A stretch of DNA of 5,600 bases, taken from an uncultured Eubacteriales bacterium (GTDB lineage: Bacteria; Bacillota; Clostridia; Lachnospirales; Lachnospiraceae). Within the stretch, counting starts at the first letter, position 1. The number at the start of each line of letters is the position of its first letter. Made by a program: the position numbers and the translations under genes. The DNA lies in the NCBI GenBank assembly GCA_900321505.1, contig ONWK01000289.1, positions 1-5,600 on the forward strand, written 5' to 3'. Positions 1-5,600 of the stretch are shown here, piece by piece. Below the pieces are notes generated by a model. The model ran no database searches. It saw only the letters and a list, made by a program, of their open reading frames with translations, and had not been told where the DNA came from.

Positions 1-2428
1 CATTGCCCCCACGCTTTTTGCTGTCAGTTTCAATGATATCAAATCCAATGCTCTTATTCTTTTTGCTGCTGGTATCTATGATGTCTAAATTGATACTCTC
101 AATCATTTTGCCGTCAGACTTTCTGAACTCAGACTCCTTGATCTTAAAATCTTCAATCTCTGACTTGTCACTCTCAGAGCCATCAATCTCCGGGCCATCA
201 ATCTCCGACTCACTCATATAATCCTCCCCGGAAGGTTCGGGAATGCCGCACATCGCTCTGTAGTTCTTAAGCTCAAACCTAACCCAGTCATGGCCAACCC
301 CGTTAGGTATTTCGTCATGGATGACATATTCCTCCGTATCGTAGGTCACCATCCAATCTTCTTCTTCATCCATATCAACACGGTCGTACAGCGCCTGGTG
401 TAAATGCTCCTTAAATCTGGCATTCTTTTTTATCATTTTTTCGTGTTCTTCCGATGCTCCGGCATATATTCTGGAGATAAGGAGACTATCACTGAAATCC
501 TGGGCAGTAAAAGTCGGATCCAACTCATACCGCTCTTTCATCTTCTCGATATACACGGATTTGCAGAAGGAAAATGCTTCTCTGGTAAGATCATATATCT
601 CTTTACCTTCTGATGCCCCCATATAGCGGCTTCCGAGCATATTCGTTCTCTTGCGGGCTTCCTCCCTGGTCCTGCGCTCATAAAGTGCCATGGCTCTCTC
701 ATGAGGTGTACCGGTATATTCCTTTGTATGCCCCCCGGAAGCTATGCTTATGTGTGTGCGTGCCATAGAAAGGAGCCGCCTTACCGCATTTATCCTTCTT
801 GCAGTATATTCACTTACAGGCATTTCATCTCCGTTATGGGCCGCCTTATAATCCGACTGCTGCTTATTCTTTCCATTGATATATGTATAGGCCTTCTTGA
901 TCACTTCATCGTTCTGTCTTTCATATTCCTGAAACTGTTCCTTACTCATATTTTCAGGTAGTTTCCTTGCCAGTTCGACAAGCTTCTCCACATTACCCTT
1001 AAGTTTCTCGAAATTATCAGACGAACGTCCCCAGGTGTTTACATCCTTTAAGCTCTTCAGCATGGCCTGTGCCTGCTGCAGACGTGTCTTACCCTTGAAA
1101 TCATAAGGATCCGTGAGTTTTTCTTCCGATGCTGCAAAGCCTTCGTCTACATTCTGGAGGACGCAGTCAGCCGGCTTCTTTTCCCGATACTTCTTCAAAA
1201 GCTCCTGTAAATCCTTCAGCGCATCCTGCTTTTGAAAAAAAGTCGGATCTTGTATTTTTTCATATTTTCCATATAGCTCCCGTGAGTCTTTCCGGGCCTG
1301 CTCTGCCTTACGCAGTTTTTCCTCATAGTATTTCAGGTCTTTTTTTTCATTCTCAAGTTTTTTGCTATCCTCGGCGGGATCCTGATTCTTCTTAACAGAT
1401 TCTTCAATCTTCTGTTCCAGTTCTGCTATTCTCTCCCTGCCTCGTTTTAAAGAGAGTTTACAATTTTTAATGCCTTCCGTTGCTTCTGCTTCGGCTTCTG
1501 CCAGAAGCCCCATGATCCGGGCATCATTAATATCCCAACCTGCCTTGATCGCCTTTGACTGTGCCCTTAAGTTTTCCATCGCCGCAGGTATATTGTTTCT
1601 GCAAATCTTATCCGGATTTGCACCGGTTATATCACTAAGCGCATTATTCAGTACCTTTATATCCTGATTACTGACCGGATCCTTCATGTATTCGAGATCC
1701 TTTTCCCGCTCCGAAAGATCTTTTCTGCTATACCTTTCGTCTGCTGCAGATTTCAATCGGTCATAAGCGCTTACCATCTGATCTATCGCGGCTGCATACT
1801 TTTTAGCATAGACCGCGTCAAGCCCGGTTTTTTTATCTTTTTCTGCCTTCTGACGCTCGAAAAGGACCTCGGCAAAATCCTTTGATGCCTTAAAATAATC
1901 TGTGTAAAGCGGATAAAATCCCCCAAGAGCCTTCTTCCGTTCTTCATTAATAGCGGTATCTACCGTGTAACCTTTACCTTTGTGAATGTTCCCCATGGTT
2001 GTACAGGGCATACCGGAACAGGAAGTCATAAAAACCTGATTCAAAACGGGCTGATCCATAAAAATGTCAAGCAGATTTCCGTTAGCGGGATTATTTATAT
2101 AGTTTACAGATTCCAGGATTTCCTTAAAGGGTCCATTATATTCCTGCACCTTCGTTTCAAGATCTGATGCAAGCCTTTTTCCCCTGTTCAGAAGATTGTT
2201 TCCGCTCGTCCTGTAATATTGATTTGTAGGACTAATATGAAATATCGCTTCCAGAGGCAGCGTTTCCGCATCTGCTCCCATTGCATTCGTCACGTCCGCC
2301 GACCATTGCTCCCAGTCACCGACAAGTGAAATCCCTATCTCGCCTAGATTTGACCAGAGAGCATTGATCGCATAGTATGTATTAATTGCATCATAATGCT
2401 GATATTTATCTTTATTCTTACGCGGCAT
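1..2428 (-). CDS. Large unrecognised coiled-coil protein with repeat tail, 3' end outside window
   Basis: The frame is open from ATG 2428 to the left edge: I read every codon and found no stop in 809 codons, so the C-terminus lies outside the window. The start is supported by a perfect AGGAGG nine bases upstream and an in-frame TAG at 2456-2458. I do not recognise a named family. No signal peptide or membrane segment is visible (it begins MPRKNKDKYQHYD), so it is probably soluble. Residues 1-300 look alpha-helical, with a CxxxxC pair at residues 137 and 142. Residues 303-390 are Lys/Glu-rich and look like a coiled coil. Residues 453-555 hold a module shared with the upstream gene's C-terminal end. 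Residues 680-720 are acidic, then aromatic, and residues 741-807 are 5- and 15-residue repeats. It lies 109 bases downstream of the Fic/kinase gene on the same strand, so co-transcription and a joint role are plausible. Coding status is near certain; function is unknown. Confidence 0.93.
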   Translation of the reverse strand, partial: MPRKNKDKYQHYDAINTYYAINALWSNLGEIGISLVGDWEQWSADVTNAMGADAETLPLEAIFHISPTNQYYRTSGNNLLNRGKRLASDLETKVQEYNGPFKEILESVNYINNPANGNLLDIFMDQPVLNQVFMTSCSGMPCTTMGNIHKGKGYTVDTAINEERKKALGGFYPLYTDYFKASKDFAEVLFERQKAEKDKKTGLDAVYAKKYAAAIDQMVSAYDRLKSAADERYSRKDLSEREKDLEYMKDPVSNQDIKVLNNALSDITGANPDKICRNNIPAAMENLRAQSKAIKAGWDINDARIMGLLAEAEAEATEGIKNCKLSLKRGRERIAELEQKIEESVKKNQDPAEDSKKLENEKKDLKYYEEKLRKAEQARKDSRELYGKYEKIQDPTFFQKQDALKDLQELLKKYREKKPADCVLQNVDEGFAASEEKLTDPYDFKGKTRLQQAQAMLKSLKDVNTWGRSSDNFEKLKGNVEKLVELARKLPENMSKEQFQEYERQNDEVIKKAYTYINGKNKQQSDYKAAHNGDEMPVSEYTARRINAVRRLLSMARTHISIASGGHTKEYTGTPHERAMALYERRTREEARKRTNMLGSRYMGASEGKEIYDLTREAFSFCKSVYIEKMKERYELDPTFTAQDFSDSLLISRIYAGASEEHEKMIKKNARFKEHLHQALYDRVDMDEEEDWMVTYDTEEYVIHDEIPNGVGHDWVRFELKNYRAMCGIPEPSGEDYMSESEIDGPEIDGSESDKSEIEDFKIKESEFRKSDGKMIESINLDIIDTSSKKNKSIGFDIIETDSKKRGGN
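8..97 (-). repeat. Two tandem 15-residue (45-base) repeats in coding sequence
   Basis: Residues 778-792 (SINLDIIDTSSKKNK) and 793-807 (SIGFDIIETDSKKRG) are directly adjacent and match at 9 of 15 positions, with conservative changes at others (Asp/Glu, Leu/Phe, Asn/Arg). Synonymous codon differences show the copies have diverged at DNA level while the protein pattern was kept. The array reaches within a few bases of the window edge and may continue beyond it. Confidence 0.7.
104..208 (-). repeat. Seven degenerate 5-residue (15-base) tandem repeats in coding sequence
   Basis: Residues 741-775 of the left-hand protein read as SEIDG, PEIDG, SESDK, SEIED, FKIKE, SEFRK, SDGKM. The first position is mostly Ser, the second mostly acidic and the third mostly Ile/Phe. 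At DNA level the first two units differ only in the first codon (TCG versus CCG GAGATTGATGGC). This is recent or maintained 15-base repetition in a charged tail. It resembles, but does not clearly match, the A(D/N)Lxx pentapeptide-repeat family. Confidence 0.65.
764..1072 (-). other. Shared module, copy in the downstream protein (internal)
   Basis: Residues 453-555 carry AQAML, NTWGRSSDNF (464-473) and YTARRINAVRRLLSM (541-555), in the same order as the C-terminal part of the neighbouring Fic/kinase protein. Here the module is internal, followed by more than 250 residues of other sequence. Between the two signatures lies a helical stretch with VEKLVELARKL and YTYINGKNK, the latter lining up roughly with NYLRKKTG in the other copy. 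Confidence 0.7.
1259..1522 (-). other. Predicted coiled-coil region
   Basis: Residues 303-390 of the left-hand protein are rich in Glu, Lys, Ala and Leu with almost no Gly or Pro (for example RERIAELEQKIEESVKK and KLENEKKDLKYYEEKLRKAE), which fits one or two long helices forming a coiled coil. One QDP break near residue 349 probably separates two helices into an antiparallel hairpin. This points to a scaffold or oligomerisation role rather than catalysis. Confidence 0.6.
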
Positions 2429-2430
2429 AA

Positions 2431-2452
2431 GCAGAAACCTCCTCTTTACTGC
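2431..2452 (-). promoter_or_regulatory. Possible hairpin presenting the ribosome binding site
   Basis: On the transcript, GCAG-U-AAA pairs with UUU-CUGC around the loop GAGGAGG, giving seven base pairs with one bulged U. The whole Shine-Dalgarno core is in the loop. A second small inverted repeat, CCAG-AAUAG-CUGG (2452-2464), is directly upstream. The stem is short and half A-U, so it may be chance. Confidence 0.3.
2438..2443 (-). promoter_or_regulatory. Ribosome binding site AGGAGG for the left-hand gene
   Basis: A perfect AGGAGG core lies nine bases before ATG 2428, which is a normal distance in Bacillota. It decides the start of the left-hand gene, because the in-frame stop at 2456-2458 rules out a much longer form. 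The site sits inside the loop of a possible hairpin (2431-2452). Confidence 0.9.
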
Positions 2453-2479
2453 CAGCTATTCTGGTTTTTCCATAATCTT

Positions 2480-2506
2480 AGCATATCAGGAGCAACAAAA
2501 GTGCAA
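2480..2506 (-). promoter_or_regulatory. Weak promoter candidate upstream of the left-hand gene
   Basis: Reading the minus strand, TTGCAC (2501-2506) could be a -35 box and TGATATGCT (TATGCT at 2480-2485 with an upstream TG) an extended -10 box. The spacer is 15 bases, shorter than the preferred 17, and the -10 matches TATAAT at only 4 of 6 positions. It would give the left-hand gene its own transcript with a short leader. I see no GC-rich hairpin with a T run after the stop of the upstream gene, so readthrough from it is equally possible. Confidence 0.25.
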
Positions 2507-2537
2507 CACACAATCTGAACTATCAAAATCTTTACAT

Positions 2538-5500
2538 TCACCTTCCCGGGGCTTTATTCAGGTTATTCTGGTTACGACGTGTTTTCAGCGCCTGCTCTTC
2601 CAGCTTATCTTCTTTTTTCACCGGCCCGCTTCTTCTTGCATTATATTCCTTCACCAGCGAAAGCACCTTTTTCGCATATTCAATACGCTTCTTTTCGTAA
2701 TCATTCTTACCCCTGATATTACCGGTTTCGTCCAGGCCGCGCTCCCCGGTCTTCTTCCGAAGATAGTTTCTGACCTTCTCATTCAGGGTATTAAATGCCT
2801 CATCAAATACCATCAGGGTTTCACCTGCATTCAGTTCGGAAATGAATTTCTCCTCATCCAGTCTGTTCGACTGCTTCAGGAATCCCGGAACATTAGATAC
2901 ATTCCGCACCGCTTCCAGAAGCTCCGTAAATTCATTGCTTCTGCGTCCGAAGGTATTGATCTTCGATACATCAAAGTCGGCTTCCCGATCGGTCAGCATC
3001 CTTTTGGCATTGTCTGCCAGATCCGCTATTCCGCCCAGAGTGTACTTCCGGTCGGTGGAGCTCACCTTACTCAGTTCCACCGGTCTTTCCACATATGATT
3101 CAAAGGGGATATTCTCCGAGATCCTTCTGCGAGCGGACTGGTTGATAAAGTTAACGGCGCTCTTGATGGTATTACGCCTGTCTTTATTCTCCGGGAACAG
3201 TTCATTAGTCTTTCTTGCCCAAAATCTATCATCATCAACCGTTCGGACGGTATTATCCCTGATCAGTGATTTCAGATCATTCAGTCTGTCCACTGCAGCA
3301 GCGACCTCTTCATCACTAAGCCCCCTTCCGCGAAGAGCAAAGCGCATCATTTCCGGAGAGAGCTTCTCAACCTTATCTGCCATGCTTTTGCTGATCACCC
3401 TGAGCGCCGCATTCTCCGTCTGTCCGCATTTACGGCGGCCGAAGGAGGAATCATTGTCAATTCCCTGAATCCCTGTGAGATTTCCGGCTGCATCCACCTG
3501 ATACAGCATATTGCCGGGATGCCGGTCGACATTCAGACAGAGATAATCTATGATCTGCAGATCCGCCAGTGATCGCATCACTGCATTCCTGTGATTTTTA
3601 TCTTTCAGCGGCTCGTCATCCAGATGCCGGACAAGGGACTTGTCACCCTTGAGATCGAGTCCTTTTCCGAAATCCATGAAGGTTCCCTCGATCACCTTTC
3701 CGTCCTTATCGATGCACCGAACAGTGTCCGACCTGGCCAGAAGAGAACCCGCTCCCAGAAGGCCTGCCACAGCACTCATGGCTGAATTTCTCTGATCCAG
3801 CCTGGTGCCGTCCGAAAATCCGAGTCCGAATGTAAGGATATTATTCGCCGGATTCCCCATCATCTTATTCAGTCCTTCTTTGAGGATATTCATTGCCTTG
3901 TCAGGGATCCGATCTTCCTTCACCTTGCACTGTTTGAGCAGTGCCCTTATATCACGATCATTTAATCTTTTGTTCTCTTTTTTCTTACGTAAAGAATATC
4001 CGGTGATAAGAAATTTGCCAAGGATCAGCTCCGGCGGATCATTCACTGTGAACAGAGAACCATCATATTTTTTACTGCCCAGCTCCACAAATGCCTGTCT
4101 GAACTTAGGGATCATGCCCATCAGTTCCTCCACCGCTTCCGGGGGACAGCCTTTTGCGGCCTTTCTTACAAGGGCGTCATATCTGCTCATCACATCAGTC
4201 TTTACTGCCTTGGTGAAAACACCTGTACGCCTTTTCCCGTTCACCCCGTAGATGCTCATGGGAATACGCGAGGAGGTCAGATGACCAAGTGTTTTGATAT
4301 TGCGGTTCCGAAGGTCGATGGTAACTGTACGGCTGTCCTCCATCAGCTGATTCAGACTGCGGGGATTCTCCGGCTTATACTCGTTTATGGTATCATAATC
4401 CTTTGAAACCATGGTCTGAAGCCGGCTTACTATACCGAAAACGCCCTTTGAAAGATCCTTTCCGGCATTCTTACCGCTGTCCAGGAAGCGCTCCCCGGTC
4501 TCTGCCACACGAACCATCTTTGCAAGAAGCTCCTCTTTCTCCTGCGCGGTGAGGTTATGCTCTCTCTCATCTGCATCCTTCCGGCTCAGTTCCTCCATCC
4601 TGGTATTCAGTTCATCCATCGCCCGGATATAATCTTTGTAAGCGTCAGATTCAGCAATCTGTCCGCCCTCCCTGGCGATTCCGGCCTTGATCTCTGCAAG
4701 AAGGCTTTGCATCGTAATGGGCTTTTCTTCTGCCTCAGGGACTCTGTTCCTTTCCTCACGAAGAAGCCGGTCACTCTTCCGGATTCCTTCAAAGAATGCA
4801 TCTGCTCCCGCATTGAAATCCATGGCTTCACCCATGGTATGTACCAGTTTTACCTTATCCTTCACAGGTGTATGGGGCGGAAGTCCAAAGGTCTGCAGTA
4901 TGGTATCCGCGAAAAGACGGCAGGTTCTTCCGTTGCCGTCCGCAAAAACATGCTCCGACACCAGCATCTGGTATGAAAATGCGGCAAGCTGGATCGCCCG
5001 GGTCTTACGTAGAGCCGGATCCTCCACCTTCTTCACCTGATTGATTCCCTCCGCAATTTTGGACAGGGTTTTATATACGTTTACAGGCGCAGTAAAAGTT
5101 CCGGAACCTGCCACATTATTGGAAGTAATACCGAATCCGCGAAGCTTTCCGCCCTGCTTATTATTCGGCATAACAACTTCATTCAATCTGGAGAGCGTTC
5201 CAAAAAGATCTCCAAAGCTGACCTCCGCCTTATTACGAAGATCCACAGAACGACCTCTGGCAGTCTCTCCTCCTATGATAAGACCGGCCCTTGCTTCCTC
5301 TGCTTTTTCCAGCGCCTGCTTCGTCTGCGGATAATTTGGATCATCCTCCCGCATTCCTTCCAGCTTTGCCCGCTGCTCTTCTACCGTATGCGCCAGCGTC
5401 CCGGAATTCCCTGCGCGCCCACTGTACAAAGCGGCAACGCTGTCCTTCGTCGGATCGTATTCCTCGATCTCTTCAATCCCGTCCATAGGCTCCGTTGCAA

Positions 5501-5600
5501 ACCGGAACGTGCTTTCCGTCCGCGTATACCCTTCATCCGTATCCTTTGTCTCGATCTTCAGCTCCTGTTTATTCGGATATTCCCCGGCAAGTGTTCCGTC
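2538..5600 (-). CDS. Fic (AMP-transferase) plus PI3/4-kinase-like domain protein, 5' end outside window
   Basis: The frame ends at TGA 2538-2540 and stays open through the right edge, giving 1020 residues (numbered here from the codon at 5600). A Met at 5486 exists, but 38 coding-like codons precede it, so the true start is probably upstream. Residues 1-110 are acidic and probably helical. The Fic domain spans roughly 110-280: a flap-like segment GTFTAPVNVY near 168-176, then HVFADGNGRTCR at 217-228 with the general-base His217, Asp221, the phosphate-binding GNG, Arg225 and Arg228 all present. Such an intact motif normally means transfer of AMP from ATP to target-protein hydroxyls. After a charged helical linker (290-400), a kinase-like domain spans about 440-760: GVNGKRRTGVFTK (452-464), a probable helix starting RNSAM (604), the catalytic loop DRHPGN (692-697) and metal-binding GIDND (713-717). 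The helical tail ends with the module also found in the downstream protein (865-983). No signal peptide can be judged because the N-terminus is missing. Targets are unknown. Confidence 0.95.
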   Translation of the reverse strand, partial: DGTLAGEYPNKQELKIETKDTDEGYTRTESTFRFATEPMDGIEEIEEYDPTKDSVAALYSGRAGNSGTLAHTVEEQRAKLEGMREDDPNYPQTKQALEKAEEARAGLIIGGETARGRSVDLRNKAEVSFGDLFGTLSRLNEVVMPNNKQGGKLRGFGITSNNVAGSGTFTAPVNVYKTLSKIAEGINQVKKVEDPALRKTRAIQLAAFSYQMLVSEHVFADGNGRTCRLFADTILQTFGLPPHTPVKDKVKLVHTMGEAMDFNAGADAFFEGIRKSDRLLREERNRVPEAEEKPITMQSLLAEIKAGIAREGGQIAESDAYKDYIRAMDELNTRMEELSRKDADEREHNLTAQEKEELLAKMVRVAETGERFLDSGKNAGKDLSKGVFGIVSRLQTMVSKDYDTINEYKPENPRSLNQLMEDSRTVTIDLRNRNIKTLGHLTSSRIPMSIYGVNGKRRTGVFTKAVKTDVMSRYDALVRKAAKGCPPEAVEELMGMIPKFRQAFVELGSKKYDGSLFTVNDPPELILGKFLITGYSLRKKKENKRLNDRDIRALLKQCKVKEDRIPDKAMNILKEGLNKMMGNPANNILTFGLGFSDGTRLDQRNSAMSAVAGLLGAGSLLARSDTVRCIDKDGKVIEGTFMDFGKGLDLKGDKSLVRHLDDEPLKDKNHRNAVMRSLADLQIIDYLCLNVDRHPGNMLYQVDAAGNLTGIQGIDNDSSFGRRKCGQTENAALRVISKSMADKVEKLSPEMMRFALRGRGLSDEEVAAAVDRLNDLKSLIRDNTVRTVDDDRFWARKTNELFPENKDRRNTIKSAVNFINQSARRRISENIPFESYVERPVELSKVSSTDRKYTLGGIADLADNAKRMLTDREADFDVSKINTFGRRSNEFTELLEAVRNVSNVPGFLKQSNRLDEEKFISELNAGETLMVFDEAFNTLNEKVRNYLRKKTGERGLDETGNIRGKNDYEKKRIEYAKKVLSLVKEYNARRSGPVKKEDKLEEQALKTRRNQNNLNKAPGR
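2652..3008 (-). other. Shared module, copy in the Fic/kinase protein (C-terminal)
   Basis: Residues 865-983 of this protein start with AKRML, continue with NTFGRRSNEF (882-891) and end with YEKKRIEYAKKVLSL (968-982). The same order AQAML, NTWGRSSDNF and YTARRINAVRRLLSM occurs in the downstream protein. The first signature has 6 of 10 identical residues, the last 5 of 15 identical plus several Arg/Lys and aliphatic swaps. The spacer between the Phe and the Tyr motif is longer here. The segment looks all-helical. It ends about 37 residues before the stop, so it is effectively C-terminal. No function is known to me. Confidence 0.7.
3438..3533 (-). other. Kinase catalytic loop and metal-binding motif (DRHPGN ... 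GIDND)
   Basis: Residues 690-700 read NVDRHPGNMLY and 713-721 read GIDNDSSFG, with a short beta-hairpin-like spacer that looks like VDAAGNLTGIQ. PI3-kinases, PI4-kinases and PIKK protein kinases carry DRHxxN (for example GDRHPSNLML in mTOR) followed by HIDFG about 15-20 residues later. HipA-like kinases show a comparable D-x-H-x-x-N and F-D-x-D arrangement. Asp692 would be the catalytic base, Asn697 and Asp715 (or Asp717) metal ligands. The DFG position is replaced by DND. Whether the substrate is lipid, protein or nucleotide cannot be told from the sequence. Confidence 0.75.
4917..4952 (-). other. Fic active-site motif HVFADGNGRTCR
   Basis: All invariant positions of the Fic signature HxFx(D/E)GNGRxxR are present: His (catalytic base), Phe (core packing), Asp (metal binding), Gly-Asn-Gly (phosphate anion hole) and both Arg residues. 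The preceding helix (AAFSYQMLVSE) and the following hydrophobic helix (LFADTILQTFGL) fit the Fic fold. An intact motif predicts an active nucleotidyltransferase of the AMPylating type rather than a Doc-like kinase, which deviates from it (the first G of GNG is replaced). No clear inhibitory helix ([S/T]xxxE[G/N]) in a proper position is visible, but the N-terminus is not in the window. Confidence 0.93.
5073..5108 (-). other. Probable Fic flap (target-docking beta hairpin)
   Basis: The segment GSGTFTAPVNVY lies about 40 residues before the catalytic His. In Fic proteins a G-x-(Y/F)-R-x-x-x-V-x-I segment in this position forms the flap that aligns the target side chain by strand addition. Here the usual Arg is Thr, and the pattern is only approximate. 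Confidence 0.5.

Noticed and set aside
104..208. Assignment of the 5-residue repeats to the pentapeptide-repeat (A(D/N)Lxx) family.
   Set aside because: There are only about seven units, the central position includes Ser and Gly, and Ala/Asn are absent, so the match is too weak to claim the beta-helix fold.
2456..2473. A five-codon leader frame (MEKPE) just upstream of the left-hand gene.
   Set aside because: It has no ribosome binding site, is too short to carry an attenuation signal, and would begin at about the transcription start of the only promoter candidate.
2465..2537. A transcription terminator after the Fic/kinase gene.
   Set aside because: I searched the gap for a GC-rich stem followed by a T run on the minus strand and found none. 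The short CCAG/CTGG repeat at 2452-2464 has no T tract.
2842..3468. A 208-codon plus-strand open frame.
   Set aside because: It lies fully antisense to the Fic/kinase gene. Its Ser/Leu/Arg-rich product is typical of reverse-strand readings, and I see no motif supporting it.
3805..4251. A 148-codon plus-strand open frame.
   Set aside because: It is antisense to the kinase-like region, with the same shadow-type composition and no independent support.
5046..5063. SKIAEG matches the Fic inhibitory motif [S/T]xxxE[G/N].
   Set aside because: It lies only about 38 residues before the catalytic His, just after the flap, where Fic core helices normally have a similar hydrophobic pattern. Class II inhibitory helices are farther upstream, so the match is probably chance.
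2538..5600. A classic Fic/Doc toxin-antitoxin pair.
   Set aside because: The protein is far larger than such toxins, and no small antitoxin gene is adjacent within the window.

Overview
The window holds two very large, adjacent, same-direction genes on the minus strand, both cut off by the window edges, separated by a 109-base gap. There are no RNA genes, CRISPR arrays, insertion sequences or plus-strand genes that I can support. The style suggests a Gram-positive anaerobe of the Bacillota, perhaps a gut or rumen Clostridia member such as Lachnospiraceae: long Lys/Glu-rich cytoplasmic proteins, a perfect AGGAGG ribosome binding site and moderate GC content. This assignment is an inference from style, not from a marker gene.

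Right part (2538-5600, minus): the 3' 1020 codons of a multidomain protein whose start lies beyond base 5600. In order it carries an acidic, probably helical N-terminal stretch, a Fic (AMP-transferase) domain with an intact HxFxDGNGRxxR motif, a charged helical linker, and a kinase-like domain whose catalytic loop reads DRHPGN followed by GIDND, closely resembling the PI3/PI4-kinase and PIKK superfamily. A helical C-terminal tail follows. Two nucleotide-using transferase domains in one bacterial polypeptide is the most striking feature here.

Middle (2429-2537): a short AT-rich gap with no visible terminator, a weak promoter candidate, and the AGGAGG ribosome binding site of the downstream gene sitting in the loop of a possible small hairpin.

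Left part (1-2428, minus): an open frame of at least 809 codons that runs off the left edge with no stop. I do not recognise it as a named family. It is soluble and helical with a coiled-coil middle, and it ends (as seen) in a charged, repeat-rich tail of 5-residue and 15-residue repeats.

The two proteins share a module with the signature NT(W/F)GRxSxxF followed, after a variable spacer, by Y-x-x-x-R-I-x-x-x-x-x-x-L-S. This links the genes as members of one family of large mosaic proteins that pair a common module with different other parts. Together with the Fic and kinase domains, this would fit a set of enzymes that modify target proteins, either secreted or host-directed effectors or intracellular conflict/toxin-like proteins. 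That functional reading is inference.
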